A stretch of 64,000 bases of DNA, from contig NC_087096.1 in NCBI RefSeq assembly GCF_963855985.1, positions 5,332,001-5,396,000 on the forward strand. Reading direction: 5' to 3'. Numbering within the stretch: the stretch's first letter is position 1; each line of letters opens with the position of its first letter. This document shows, one piece after another, positions 1-13,369 of the stretch. A program made the translations under genes and the position numbers. The stretch is from Ostrinia nubilalis. Its lineage: Eukaryota; Arthropoda; Insecta; Lepidoptera; Crambidae. Under the pieces are notes generated by a model. It was not told where the DNA came from. It worked only from the letters and a program-made list of their open reading frames with translations, and ran no database searches.

Positions 1-3000
1 AGAGAGTATCAAAGTCACACAACAAAATTAATGTTCTTTCGTAAGGACTTTAGCAAATTGAGTAATTCAACTATACGACTTAATTCTCTCTGCGACACGA
101 TGATAAATTTTATTTGCGTCTCTAAAGTTTCCGCGCTTACTAAGCCCGAAAAAGGAGATTCTGGTATTTTAATTAAATTAGTGATGGAACATGCGTTGTA
201 ATTGTTTCATTGCAAAACCATTTCTATCATTTTGCATGTTGCATTAAGCATCCATTAAACTGAAGCCTAAAAAGGAGCACAATCTTCAAATTCAGCTAAA
301 TTGACTTGCATTTCTTTATAGATTAAAGGTTAAAAAAATAGAAAGTAAAAAAATATGTAGCATGTAAGCTTTTGTCCACGACTGCCTTCGCTTGGGCTTG
401 GATCGATCTCCTTCCTCGATAAAAGGACTATCCAACACAAAATATTTTTTCAATTCGGACCATTAAGTAGTTTCTGAGATGAGCGACACAAACAAACTCT
501 TCAGCTTCATAATGATGAAATAAAATTAAGTATGGATACTTAAAAGTGCAACACAGTTGAAGAATTGTCAATGACGGCGATGCCGCGATGGCGCGTAACT
601 GATAAGTATGTAGTTCTTCTAACATTTCCCGATTAAATCTAACCTGTTTACCAGTCTCCAGGGTGCTTTTTAGCAAGACATCCATTATCCAGGTAATGGT
701 GTTCTACAACTATTTATGAACTAGACGCGACGCATTAAGACTGCGGCGGCTAACGACGCGCTAGATGGAAATTAATTCGAAAAAGTAATTAGAAGAGTCG
801 TGGATGCACTAATGAAATGCGAGCTTATTTTATAACACCTTTTTAATTTAATAACGTTTAATATACCTATATTATACACACATTACGTTACATCAGTAGA
901 CCAAGATTGGTCACTGCCAAATATTCTGATCCACTTTAGAAATTGTAATGTGCTGCGATGACGTTGGTAATCCGCGTTTATTTTTATCCTCTTCTTCTTT
1001 TGTCTATTGTTAGAGTCCTACAGTTGAAAACTCGTCCCCAGATTGACTGTTCCGATCTTTGACCAATGTTTGTTAAATCATTGGTCACCCAAATCATCAT
1101 ATCCGCCTCTTTCCAGTCATCCTCCTATGATAAAATACATGATATGCTAATACAAAATATTCCTACGCTGGATTCGGCTTTTAAGAAAAGCGGAGTGAAC
1201 AATTGGGCTGATCACGGTACAGGCTCGGGGCTATGCCCAAAGCCCGTTGTAGTGAAGACAATAAAATCGATAGAGCGATAGCTTACAGTTTTCATCGGAA
1301 TAACATTCCAGATTTAAAGTGCATGGAAAATTAAACATACGACGTTGTTCCCTCGCCGATACAGCTCGGAAAAGAAAAATGCTCCATAATGTTGAACGCC
1401 GCGGAACAAATTCGCTTTCCACATGTTCCCTATTAGATTTTCAAGCAGTATAGTTTTATTCACATAACTTTAGCCATATAGCTGTTTATGAGTAAATACG
1501 ATACGATATTCCACGAATATCAAGCCAAAGCACTCATTTGGCCACAACCCAGCGTCTCGTCGTGAAAATTAGCCGACCACTAAATGAAGGCCTAAAAAGG
1601 GTTTGATCGCAATTTAAAAATCAGCCCAATTGCCAGTGGATTCGGATGGACCGATGAAAACTTAATCAGCGTAATGTCGATTAGCAATTAACCTTTTGAT
1701 CAAAACGTAAAAACGGTCTGATTCTATTGAATTAACAAAGGAATCGCCTCATCAATACTCTCTGCGTTATTGGGTACCTGTTAGCTTAGGACGATAGGGA
1801 TATCCATTTAGCCACAGTATAAATACAGGAAAAAGGTCCGCAGGTGTAAACTATACCCATACTTATTACGTCTCGTGGCTTTAGAACAATATGTAGAGCA
1901 CATCTCCTTAGCATTTGACGCTTTTGACTGTGTAAAGCTTAGTCTCATGACCAGATCTGTTCAGAATCGACAATAGGCAAAAAAAATTGGTATCGCACTG
2001 CCGATTCAATACATTCTTTCCCCGCCGATCGCTGAACGCAACTAAATATTGAGCTAGTGGGGCTAGCGGAAATTTCAGAAATTTCTATACTTATAACAAA
2101 TTACTTACAAAACTCTACTCTTTTCGTAAAACAAATTAATGACCAGTCAAGAATACAGTTTCGGTAAAGCTGAATGCATCCCATATTATTTATCTCACGC
2201 CCCTAGCACACCATAGCGAGACCAATTTAATTCACGGTACATTGTCTCTAAAAGTGTCCTCTAGTGAAAATAAGGCTTTATTTAAAGTGAGTTACTGTGT
2301 CCTATCTACATTACGCACTTACCCACGAAAGTTTTTGCTTACGTACCTGCAAAATTAATTAAAACGACATGCTCTGAAAGGGTACCTGATACTTAATTTC
2401 TGAGATTTATTTGATTTTGGACGTTAACAAGGTTTGCAAATCAGCTCGTGTGGAGAATATGTGATTGGAGACTTGATTAGCTCGTATGATAATCTAAACA
2501 GTAATGTTACGAATATAAATTGAAATTAATTGAAACATTAATTAAATCTGAAGTTTCTATAACTATTTCTTAACTTAACTATTTCATAATGGAACACACT
2601 ACTCATGACTTAATAATTTTACTTTGTTTCGTATTTTTTATTTTGGATTTAATTCTTTGTACAGTTAAATGGAAATCAAGCTAAGTAGTGTGTCCTACAG
2701 TAGTAGTACGTACGATTTTGAAAAGAAAGATTGGTCTTATGAACTTACCAATGACTACAATAAATTTTACTTGATAAAGACAAAGTTTATTCTATGAAAC
2801 AATCATGATTTAAAAAGTTTAACACATTCAAATAAAAAACATAATGTTGGCGTTGCTTTTAAAAGTGTCATTTAAATGAGTTACCTACTTTCAAACCCGG
2901 ATGTTACATGTCAACAGATAGTTACCTACGATTAAATGTGACATGACACAGTTAACCTAGTAGATTGGATAAATTATGAGGTCACACACAACGGCTATAC

Positions 3001-3660
3001 GTGGGGTTGTAAAAAGTTACAAATTAGCAAAATACAGAATAAAAATTAAGTAGTCTGAACCAAAGAGGCATTTAGTAAATTAGTTTAGCCACATTTTAGG
3101 ATCTACTGGTAAAAAAAAAATTGTGTTATCCCAATTTATGTTAAGTAATGTAATATGAAACAATACCATAAGAATAGGTAATGCTTAGTAATTTTCGTGT
3201 CCCGAAAAAATAAATTATACCATTTGGTTTTCACTGTGCATAAATAAACACACTTTTATGACATAAAAACAAAATGTTTCTTTTTTTCTATTTTCAAGAC
3301 CAACGTCGCACAGTTTGTGCATCGAAGTTAAAGTATGAATAAAATATTACTTAATTCATTGTAAGAAAAACCTTAAAAAATATTCAGAAAATTCTTTCTA
3401 CTTTCTTCGTCCGTACTTTGCTCAAGTGCAAGTTCGATATAGTTCGATAGCGATACCAACTTCGACATACTAAATTATTCATAGATTCTGCAACAGTTTC
3501 TTATAAAATCGGAGAAGTTTGACCTAAAAAACAAAACACTGAACGATCCCGTTATGGGCACTTTAAAGTGTAACCTCACTAGATGTTGAAGAATTTGGAG
3601 CTGAAAGCTAGGAGATGAAAGATTGTATGGAGAAACCACAATTTCTTAAGGTTCTTTCGT
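1..3660. other. Non-coding, nothing recognised
   Basis: AT-rich DNA. The only reading frames are short (under 90 codons), none resembles a known family, and I find no RNA gene or element termini. It could be intergenic or part of a long intron. Confidence 0.5.
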
Positions 3661-3813
3661 TTCAGTCATAATTATGACATCCACTGCTGGGCCAAGGCCT
3701 CCCCCAAGGATTTTTTCGTGTCTTGCGCTGCCCGCATCCAGGTGCTTCCCGCGACCTTCACCAGGTGACGACATGGTGAAGGTTGCAGGCTTGATCTGGT
3801 CCACCTATTAGGA
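3661..3813 (-). mobile_element. RTE LINE 3'-end fragment, rearranged
   Basis: The minus strand resembles the C-terminal coding end of the RTE copy at 15263-16091 (words such as 'ccactgctgg', 'ggcctcccccaagga', 'gcgctgcccgcatccag'). Past about 3760 the match breaks up, with words repeated out of order ('gaccttcaccagg' and then 'gtgaaggttgcagg'). An old, scrambled, non-functional tail. Confidence 0.6.
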
Positions 3814-5162
3814 GTTCTTAAGGATAAGAAGCATAGGAGGAGGCACTACCAAGTACCTTCCATTTCCACAATGAAAAAGTCTGTTGTGATGTAGCTTAGC
3901 TATGATAAATAAATTACGGTACCGATACCAATTCCTGAAGTCCATACAACAAAGCGCACTGTATGGCCGCAGCCTTACAAACCCATCAAGGATTGCAGAC
4001 ATCATTTCCGCGGTCACGTTTTAAAATTAAAAGTCCATAAATAACAAATATTTAGTCGCCACAGAAGGTTTTCAGCTCATAATTATTATACCTTCCGTAG
4101 GGAGAAGCTCGTGGGACTCTGTTGACATCACTTTAATTAAGCCCGTAAGATTCCCGGGAGCGGCTGTAATTATATAAAAATGTCTTCACTTAGTTGTAAG
4201 AGGCATACACGCGTTTTGATAACTTAATTTCCACTCAGATTGAGATTATACGGCTGAGTATATTTAAATGCTAGCGAGTGTTGAATCAGAATATAGCTTT
4301 CACTTTTTTCAGTCACATTGATGAATACCAAAACAATAAAATATTTGTAAATTTGGCAGTACATATTCGACACGCGTGCGGATTTTCCCGCGGTCCTATT
4401 ACGAAGGGCTACACGCACGTAGTAGGAACGGAAAAACATGTATGAAATTATGAAATGACACCAGATCCGCATGCGTGCCGAAATCCGCATCACAGGAAAA
4501 AGGCACTAATATTTATAATTATTTACGTTTTAAATAAAACAACTTGAAAAAATCGAACTGCCTAAGGCGGAACTCGAACCTCGAATACTCGAATTATTTA
4601 CGTTAATTTAGTTAAGCACAAATCAGTTTTTATGAGCTGCCAAAGCCTCTCATGTTACATGATCAAACCCATGCTTCAATGTTTGTGAAGCAGAGTGTTT
4701 AACACATCTACTTAAGTAAATTAATATAGAAAGTTACACAAACTAGCTACTTTGGCTAAGTAAACCGCTTAGGTTAAGTACGGGCGAAGGCACATAAGTA
4801 AAGCTAAACTGTAGAATAACACGAGTAATGTACTCGTATCTGGTATAGGTGCGATTAGCAACAGGCAAAAATGATGCGCCGACTGTTTTACAATTGAAAA
4901 TGCTAAACATTTTGCTACCAAATAAAAGGCTTGACAAATCACGTTTTGAAGATATCATTTGCAGATTATAAACATAAATCATTATTGTACTGTCATAAAA
5001 AGGAGCGTTCGCAAATAAAAATAAGAGAGAAAATCAAATGTTCGTTATATCGAAGATAAAACTGTTCCTGAGTTCTGATCGACGACCGGAGTAGGGTTAC
5101 CAGGTGGCCAGGATCAGGATTTGGCTGGATTCTCCCAACTTTCTGTATGTACTCCCGTCAAC
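3814..5162. other. Non-coding, nothing recognised
   Basis: AT-rich; short frames only. A lone B-box-like word on the minus strand (GGTTCGAGTTCC, near 4570-4582) could be the remains of a tRNA-derived SINE, but no A box or tail can be set around it. Confidence 0.4.
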
Positions 5163-5356
5163 ATCATAATTTCAGCCACAGGACGTCCACTGCTGAACAT
5201 AGGCCTCCCCCAATGATTTCCACATCGCCCGGTTAATAGCGGCCTGCATCCAGCGCCTTCCTGCTAACTTTATGAGGTCGTCTTTCAACCTTGTGGGTGG
5301 ACGTCACACGCTGCGTTTTCCGGTACTTGGCCTCCATTCCAGAACTTTGCTATCCC
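5163..5356 (-). mobile_element. RTE LINE 3'-end fragment (second subfamily)
   Basis: The minus strand reads like the end of an RTE reverse-transcriptase ORF. The words 'cagccacaggacgtccactg', 'gaacataggcctcccccaat' and 'gcggcctgcatccagcgcc' recur in the copies at 60310-60406 and 60757-60882. A subfamily distinct from the copies at 7.7, 9.4 and 15.3 kb. 5'-truncated and frameshifted, with no clear target duplication. Confidence 0.7.
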
Positions 5357-7668
5357 ATGTGCTCCTGACTTCTGACAAAATATAAAAAATCCCTCTCCTG
5401 TGTCTCCCGATTAAAGTCTCAAAATCTCGAAAAAAATCTTTTTTCTCCCGATAATCGTGACATTTGATCTGACAACCCTAGCCCGGAGTAATCTAGGGGA
5501 AGGTATCATTTTCAGTTGACCCAATCTTTTCCCGGCCCTAACAAATTACTTGATGGGTAAAAAATATTTTCTTGGGATGGTCTTAGGTATCTGGGTATTT
5601 GTTACTTTGTGGGTGCATTTGCCGATATTGTTTTAGGCAGCGAATCTTATAAATTGGAAGTATTTTTGCGGGCTACTAAGTCAGTTTGGTTGGGCTTCGT
5701 TATTTTATAAACTGTAAGGTAATGTTACGTATCTGTTCTCTGTTATTGCTTAATCCAGCTCTACCAATACGAGTGATGTAACTTAAAACAATATCTACGT
5801 AACGCTAGGTGCTTCCTCTATGCCTAGCCTAAGTCTTTGATGTGACTAAATACCTTAAACCTCAGTAAGTACACGATCTAAATTACCTAGCCCTAGCCTA
5901 TATGTCAGGTAGGCTATACAGGTTGTTTGATTTATTCCTTCCTATTTGAGTAACGACTAATGGACTAATACCCGTTTTCAATATCAATCCCTAATTTTTA
6001 AGGACCCCTTTGACAACAAAATTCATGTTTTGTTGAAAACGGGCATAAGAAGCGCAATGTGGATAGGCTTCCCACTCGGTGTACCGACGATCTAGTGAAA
6101 GTCATGGGATGTCCTTTGGCGGAACGACTCGCGATCTGAAATCATCTAGTTTTATCTTATACTACTTATTCGTTTTCAAGGCCATTTGTAAATAAATGTT
6201 GTATCTCTGCTTGTTTAAGGTATAAGTTCTAAAACTTACACCAGCATAGTTTAAGACTTAAACTTTAAGTAGATGAATTATAGATACGAGTAGAAAAACC
6301 ATTGCTCTATCGTTAATATTCTACAGCTGTCTCTTTCGTTTTGTCGTCACACCCTGTATAGTTAGGTAGGCGGCACATTGACATACACACGACGGGTCGA
6401 CGTGAAATCCTATTGAGTGGGTTCCTTGATGATATGGAGCCTTTGATCGCCAATGAATAGGCGTCGGTATAATAGTCGCTCCAACAAACTGATACATCTA
6501 TGTTTATCTAGTTTTTCCCTGTTTGATGAATCATCTCTTTTTTTGTATTAAGAATATTTTACATGAAATCCGGATTATTAAAAGAAAAACGTTTAATTTG
6601 CTTTTTTTTAACCTAAGTATCGCATCATTTAAATTGTATTTTTTGCCCGACCTGTTTGATGCGAATTAAAATAAAGCTAGTTCGTCTCTCAGAAGTTACT
6701 GAGGAAGTCCCTTACCTGAGGAAGTCTGATAAGCTTACGTTTCAGCCTATATTTGCCTTTAGAATCCGCTTGCGTAATGGGAGTATAATATTTGCGCTCA
6801 AACATTTCTGCCATCCCGAAGCCGAGACCTGTCTTAGCATATCCTCGTGATGTGTTCATGATCGCCGAGTGACCCGCAAGGCCGCATCTGGCAATCTCGC
6901 AACACAAACACCGTGGAAGATTAAGGTGGCCACACACCGTTTGTCATGTGTGTTTGCCGCGCCGGCACGGCAGCGTATTGTTAAAATATTTACGCGCCGA
7001 ACGTTTGCTTAGGATGAGTAGTTTCAACGTCAGCCGATTCGTGGATGCCCATTCACAAACACGATTTCCGTAACACGTTTGCGGTTATAACGGTTTGTCA
7101 AAATTGTTATTGTTATCAACTCGGAAGGCACCCTTGTTGGGTTGCGGAACAAACACAACATAAACACGGTTACAAAGACTGCAGGGAAACTTTTACGTAA
7201 GTACACGGTTAACGGGGAATGTAACTTGAAAACGGTTCCGCCGATTTTAAAGTGTTGTTACTTGCCAGTTTTTAACAAAAATTTCTTTGTATTTTAATGG
7301 TTCTACTAAGTATTGTAAAAAAATACGAGCATCAAAACGTACCTTGAAAGAAGGATCATACGTAATTCGACAGTGGCTTCAGTATAAGGGAGAGTCCGCT
7401 AATTTGGACCAGTTTTTTTCAATCTCATTTTACACATAGTTTTCTTTTGTTTTTGCTAATGTCCATGGTATATAATAAAAGATACATTATTCAACTTACT
7501 ATTTCATAAGTATTAATTTACATGATTGTTGTATATTTAGCACAAATCAACAAAGTACGAGTTCAGAGCTTCGGTCCAATTTAGCCAACCGGTTCGATAA
7601 TTTGTACCACAGGGTTACTAAATTGGATTTCAATAAATTTCAAGCCTATAAAAAAACTATGGCAAAAT
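5357..7668. other. Non-coding apart from one degenerate RTE scrap
   Basis: Short frames only, no recognised protein. The one RTE-like scrap is listed separately (6045-6142). Around 6930-7080 there is a modest GC rise (words such as 'gccgcgccggcacggcag') without an open frame that I can interpret. Confidence 0.4.
6045..6142 (+). pseudogene. Degenerate RTE C-terminal scrap
   Basis: The plus strand translates to a weak version of the RTE C-terminal motif (R-x-P-T-R-W/C-T-D-D-L-V-K), followed by a shortened end. About 70 bp is alignable by eye to the copy at 15263-16091. No tail or TSD seen; an old fossil. Confidence 0.45.
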
Positions 7669-7680
7669 ATTATACGATAC

Positions 7681-8021
7681 TTCTTCTTCTTCTTCTTTTC
7701 AGCCAAATGACGTCCACTGCTGGACAAAGGCCTCCCCCAAGGTTTTCCACAATGAACGGTCCTGCGCTGCCCGCATCCAGGCTCTTCCCGCGACCTTTAC
7801 CAGATCGTCGGTCCACCTAGTAGGAGGCCTGCCCACGCTACGTCTTCCAGCCCGTGGTCGCCACTCGAGAACTTTCCTGCCCCAACGGCCATCGTCTCTA
7901 CGAGCTATGTGCCCCGCCCACTGCCACTTGATTTTAGCAATTCTGCGAGCTATGTCGGTTACTTTGGTTCTCCTGCGGATCTCCTCATTTCTGATTCGAT
8001 CACGCAGGGAAACTCCGAGCA
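7681..8021 (-). mobile_element. 5'-truncated RTE LINE with 12-bp TSD
   Basis: A minus-strand RTE 3' end flanked by the same 12 bases, attatacgatac, at 7669-7680 and 8022-8033. The 3' end (left side) carries a GAA/TTC trinucleotide tail. The coding part (107 codons, ending at 7699) has the motifs I-R-R-R-T, W-Q-W-A-G-H-I-A-R and G-R-P-P-T-R-W-T-D-D-L-V-K seen in the C-terminus of RTE/BovB-type reverse transcriptases. No catalytic residues remain. The boundaries rest on the TSD and are firm. Confidence 0.9.
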
Positions 8022-8033
8022 ATTATACGATAC

Positions 8034-9343
8034 ATTCTTAACAAATTAGGAAACGAAAAGGAACAGTAGTTAATAACATAGACAATCGATATTGTTTTAC
8101 ACGTTATCACGATTTTGAGTACAAGTTTTGTGATTCCAATTATCGTAACGCACACTTGTACCTAATCTACTTTGCCAGTCTTTTGCTTTCATTTATTGTT
8201 AGTCAAACATAACTACGCTATTATAACTTCAAAATATGATTTACTAAAAAAAAATCAAAATCCTTTGGTAAAGTTCCATACAACTTGATGTGGTACAATT
8301 TAGCCGACTAGGTGATAATGCTTTTAAAAAATCGGTAAAAAATATAGCTTATAAATACCGAAAAATGTTTCAAATAATTGTAATCCACACTAATTTACGC
8401 TTCTAAATAATATATTAGAAACACCCTGTGATTAAATTTAACAAAATTACAAACTAAACATGTATTGTCAAAAGTTACTTGAAAACAATGAAAAAATACT
8501 TTTCAAAATAAAACACACGTGTTTGTTGTCACGGCAAAAACCACATGGCCGATATTAATTGATTTTAGTTGTGTATTGCTGAGTGTTGCAATTACAGACA
8601 TTCAATAAATACTTTACGAAATATGAGGGTGGTACAATTTACCCGGCGGTACAATATACCGAACTCTCCCCTAATAGTTATGGGCAACGAAACCCCTTTC
8701 TCATCGTGCAGTGTTCTATTGAGTTTTAACAACATTCAAGACCACGTCATACTATTAGCCCCCAGCGGTATTTGAACCCGCAACCACATTGTACCGATAT
8801 GTGAACCACAAGTTCAGGTTACCATCCCATGATTTGCACTTACCCCGTAAATACTATAGTAAATAGTAACTGAGCTATATCACAATTTAGTAAGATTCAA
8901 ATGTTATATCTTGACAATAAAATAGACTACTACAGCTTACACTAGATAAGTCAAGTCAAACAATAAATAACAGATCAAATGTATAACGCTGTAAATCCAA
9001 ACAAAGGAAACCAAACCATCCCGATTCAGGTATTGACTCAGTTATCAGTTAACTCTGCGGTATGTGCAATGACAACAATTATGCACGTACGAGCATTGTT
9101 TGGGGAAACGTTTATTTAGCTTGAATTGGCTAATGCAGCCAGATTTGAGAAAGCTATCTTGTTGTGTAGAATATTATTTCTTCGGGAACGGAACATAATC
9201 CTATTAGACACTTGGATAGAGTTTCGTTCAACCTAGTGATATTTTATTAATGGAAGTCGACAAATAGCATTGTTTGTTTGATCTTGAAAATACAATTTCA
9301 TTAGTGCTGGTGCTGCTACCCGTATTTACGATACTATCGATGT
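8034..9343. other. Non-coding, contains a possible SINE
   Basis: AT-rich with short frames only. A possible tRNA-derived SINE head on the minus strand is listed at 8740-8835. Nothing else recognised. Confidence 0.4.
8740..8835 (-). mobile_element. Possible tRNA-derived SINE head
   Basis: The minus strand has a B-box-like GGGTTCAAAT preceded by an A-box-like stretch (TAACCTGAACTTGTGG), at tRNA-like spacing. The 3' body and tail cannot be delimited. It could be chance. Confidence 0.35.
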
Positions 9344-9354
9344 AACAGACTCTC

Positions 9355-9675
9355 GAATCAGAAATGAGGAGATCCGTAGGAGAACCAGAGTGACTGACAT
9401 AGCCCGCAGAATCGCTAAAATCAAGTGGCAGTGGGCGGGGCACATAGCTCGAAGAGCTGATGGCCGCCCGCTGGGGCAGGAAAGTTCTTGAGTGGCGACC
9501 ACGAGCCGGAAGACGTAGCGTGGGCAGGCCTCCCACTAGGTGGACCGACGATCTGGTGAAGGAAGAAAGGAAGGGAGGTGCCTGGATGCGCGCAGCGCAG
9601 GACCGGTCTTTGTGGAAATCCTTGGGGGAGGCCTTTGTCCAACAGTGGACGTCTTTCGGCTGAAACGAACGAACG
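9355..9675 (+). mobile_element. 5'-truncated RTE LINE with 11-bp TSD
   Basis: Same family as the copy at 15263-16091, in plus orientation. It is flanked by aacagactctc at 9344-9354 and 9676-9686 and ends in the tail CGGCTGAA-ACGAACGAACG. Compared with the open copy it has a small insertion after 'gatggccgc' (near 9468) and a changed stretch after 'ctggtgaag' (near 9560), so its reading frame is broken. Only the extreme C-terminus of the reverse-transcriptase ORF is present. Confidence 0.9.
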
Positions 9676-9686
9676 AACAGACTCTC

Positions 9687-10951
9687 ATTCATCATGTTAG
9701 TTACAACATGTTAAGGCCCAAGTCACATCTCCAGTGTCAGCCTTAATAAAGCGGTATAGGCATCTGACATGTCCTAACAAGACCAACGGCTTAATGATCC
9801 AGTGCTCCAGAGAGCATGGAACCATGTTCCTGTTTCGGACAATCAATTCAGGATTGTTGCGATGTCCTAACCAAATCGAAAACAAACACACAAGGACTTT
9901 ACACACTAGTGCATCATCTGGGAATCGACCCCAAAACCGAGTCTTACTAGTAGGTACTGTCTTAGGGCCCTTTACCACGACAATCCAGTTTTGTAGGATC
10001 CCTCAAAACTGGACTGTCGTGTGAACACACCAGTGTGAATTTGAAATTCAAATTCCATAGGATCGTTTTTTTGCAGGGACACTGCAAACGACATATTCTT
10101 GTGAATGTTTTATTACAAATTCGTAAACGCTATCCTGCAAAAAACGGGATATCTCCGTTGTAAAGAGCCCTCATGAACGCCACACTCATCCTGTAGGCTT
10201 ATAATGTAAGCTATCCAGTAGGGTAATTCAAGTGCAATCTGTCATTTCAATCTATTCTATTTGTCATTTAGCTTGTTTAATCTGTGCTGAATAAAGTGCA
10301 CAATATTTAAGCAGGATATGGTTGCACGCGGATTTTTAGAGAGTTAAATCTTTTGGCCAATAGAAAACGTCATAATAGTTATTATATGAACTGGGATTGG
10401 TCAATGACTTTTGAAATTAAAATCCGATGGCCTGAAAAAATCGGTTTTCCAACAAACGTCAGTTACGCGCAAGGAGGTTTAGCTATTTATCCATCGAAGT
10501 TAATAAGGGAGAAGACATAAGACTAATTTTATTATTTGCCTGCCGCGACCCGGTTTTTACGAACAATGACGATGACGAACGATGAACCAGTAACGAGGAG
10601 CACACTTAGCAATGCTTCCAGGTTGCGCCTCGGTATCAATTAAGTAACATTTTCCGTTAAGTTTACTTTATGGCCAACTAAAGGACTTTTGCCGTCTCCA
10701 TGGACAAACTCGAAGTATGATAACTACAGTCATTGTCAAAATTTTGCACTGCCATTGCCGCTGGATACCATATATCGCTACTATATTCATAGATAATAGA
10801 CTTTCAGTTAATCGTCAAAATTGACATTGTTTTTTAAATAACAACAAATGGTATGAATTTTTAAATGTGATATTTTTATAAAGGTAAGTCCCCAAAACAA
10901 CATTTGATAGCCTATTTTCTTTCGTTGGCATCTAAGTTCCTGTTTTCTACA
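9687..10951. other. Non-coding, with a short inverted repeat
   Basis: No gene recognised. An 18-bp inverted repeat with one mismatch lies at 9976-9993 / 10004-10021 (cacgacaatccagttttg and its near complement) around a 10-nt loop. It may be a relic of a small MITE. The rest is unremarkable. Confidence 0.4.
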
Positions 10952-10955
10952 TATA

Positions 10956-11318
10956 TGTCGGCTCGTCAGGGATTCGAACCTCAGATATTGTGGGCGAAAT
11001 AGGGTATCGTGCAATGAGAATGAGACTTGTGTTCGAACACTTTTAATAATCGTCAAACAGAGTTCAAAATCAGCACTTAGTTCTTAGTACTACAATCTAG
11101 ACTTCGTCGAGCGATAAAATAGGCACTAGGTGAAACGTGGGACAGTTCCGTGACGATGTCTTCTCTTGTCGGCGTCCGGAGCGAAAGTGAGTTCGATCCG
11201 TCCCGCCGTGACCGTTACGACTCTGTCGAAGCGCGCCAAAGCGGTGTTGCGCTGATTCGCCGCTAGGTGGCGCACTTGCGTTTCACTTTAGTGTCCGTAC
11301 TCATGACCGTCTGCGACA
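10956..11318. repeat. Left terminal direct repeat (LTR-like)
   Basis: 363 bp, TGTCG...CGACA, read as identical to 14593-14955. Its minus strand carries an exact polymerase III B-box consensus (GGTTCGAATCC, near 10970-10980). The distal half is GC-rich and the proximal half AT-rich. Confidence 0.8.
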
Positions 11319-11446
11319 CGGCCATCCTGCGTGTCACACGTCCTCGTGTGATCATCTGAAAAAACCAAAAGAACAGCACAGTATCCGCTCGGCCAATCCT
11401 ATTTCAAGCAACTTATGTGCTTTCAGAAATGAGGAAACTAAACTTT
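11319..11446. other. Internal edge next to the left repeat
   Basis: Where a primer binding site should lie there is no TGG-initiated tRNA-like complement: it begins CGGCCATCCTGCG. The reverse reading lacks a polypurine tract. Confidence 0.4.
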
Positions 11447-11594
11447 CAGTACTACTAGTTACTCTTTCTACTACTAGTTACTCTTTCTACTACTAGTTAC
11501 TCTTTCTACTACTAGTTACTCTTTCTACTACTAGTTACTCTTTCTACTACTAGTTACTCTTTCTACTACTAGTTACTCTTTCTACTACTAGTTT
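11447..11594. repeat. 19-bp tandem repeat, about 8 copies
   Basis: Unit ctactactagttactcttt repeated almost perfectly for about 148 bp, inside the LTR-like element. Confidence 0.95.
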
Positions 11595-13369
11595 ACTATA
11601 CTCTATCCACTCTTCCAAATAAAAGCCATCCAAGTAGATGTCTAGTGTTTCTAACTAGTAACCATAGCTATCTATTAGAAACTACCTAGCTTTTAGGAAT
11701 CGTATCACTACTATTCACAATTCCTAATAATTGCTACATTGAAGTCACTAAGACCATGTGGTAAATCATCATTACCAAAAATTACTTCAAAAATTGAATG
11801 AGTCCCAGGTATCACAATCGCGGTTCACATTTTGCTACCCTACCTCGGGAGCCTAAGTCAATCAACCAATGACTTTATGATCTTAGCTACACACTGCCAG
11901 ATCCTACTGCACCACCCAGAACTATCGCACTACCGAATTCCCACGGACTACTCAGAGCAGATACCAGTTTCTAATAGGCTACGGCTACGGCATCCTGGTA
12001 CAATTTCCGACCAAACAATTGAGAAAACTGTGCTTGTAATTAATTAGATGGAACTTAGTCATCCAACTCGTTTCCCTCACAATCTCAATAGGTACTGGGC
12101 CTTCAGGGGTCTTCCTGACACGATCATGTGAATACTCAATACACGTTTGTTAATTATTAGGGATCTTAAAACATCAAGGTAACCTCCATCAAGTACACTC
12201 ATCTACCAAATACTTTATCTAGCATTTTTGTACTACATTAGACACGTCTACCTCAGGCGTTCTAATTTCATTGCAATCCAATGTTCATAATTACACTACC
12301 AATCGCTACCACAATCACTGCCATTAAAACATGAAAGTAAACTAACTCAATTCTAATTATTTTCTAAAATCGAAACTTAACATTTAAGAACATAGAAGTA
12401 GCCAGGGCTATGTAACATGATCATTAACTTCGACATTTCAATAATGTTAGTCACTAATAAATTCGTAGGACACTCGAGTATCTCCATATGCCACAGTAAT
12501 CACCATTACTGAAACTGTACCATTAAGTACCATCACAACACTGTGTGCATCACCCACGGACTACACACTACGGTCTTCCAAGACCACGTCCTCATACCAC
12601 CGTGTGCATCACTCACCGACTACACACCACGATTTACGGCTCAAGAGCAAACTCGAGTTCCCATTACAGAAAAAGTAATCATCATCACCACAACTGTGAT
12701 CAGCATGTACCTCGACTTCAACTTTAGACTGGTACATAACCCTATGGCATTCTTCTCAATTGATCATGAATAGTAGGTACGCAAGTGCAACAAATTGGCA
12801 AGGCTGCTACTTTCCTAAGATGAAATCATATTTTAAGCTCACCGCCCGTATTCTACTAAACGAGTACCTACAAGGTAAACCGACAAGGAATTCAGGAAGT
12901 CTATTTAAGCAATTCTAATAGTTTTAGTCTATTTACATCCGTCACGTACGTCCGTATCGATAATATTCACATCAGTGGTGAACCTACCACCTAGGAACCA
13001 AATAATTTACAATAACATCTTCATTCAATGTAAACTCAGCTGAGGTCACGCGTGATTGAGCACGTGACGTAATTTATTGCATGTTCTTAACGGCCCCTTT
13101 TTTTTATACCATTTTGTACCACTGAGCCAAACCAAAAATTATTTTGAATTAAGATTAAATTATCACTTGATTGGACGTAATACTAATTTGCAAACAACTA
13201 CACCAGATGGTAAAACATGAAAATTCATCAACTGAAAACTACCTTTGTCCTATAAAACGTACTTTAACGAAAATAGGTACTAGAGAAAAGCCAAAAAGTA
13301 CAAGTGCCTTTTAGTCAAATTTAAAGAAAGCATCATGAATAGTAGGTATGTAAGTGCCACAACTTTGAA
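11595..13369. other. Non-coding interior of the LTR-like element
   Basis: Low-complexity sequence rich in 'actac', 'atcacta' and 'ctagta' words. No open frame beyond about 76 codons and no domain recognised. A partial duplication of about 65 bp occurs near 12540-12645 (gtgtgcatcac and gactacacac occur twice). Confidence 0.5.

Noticed and set aside
2565..2700. Possible inverted repeat (acacactact / agtagtgtgt)
   Set aside because: Only about 10 bp pair and no flanking duplication; expected by chance.
6350..6360. Single mariner-type terminus (caccctgtata)
   Set aside because: No matching partner end within a reasonable distance, so no element can be defined.
9890..9950. tRNA-like B box (GGTCGATTCCC, minus)
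   Set aside because: No convincing A box or tail; too weak to call a SINE.
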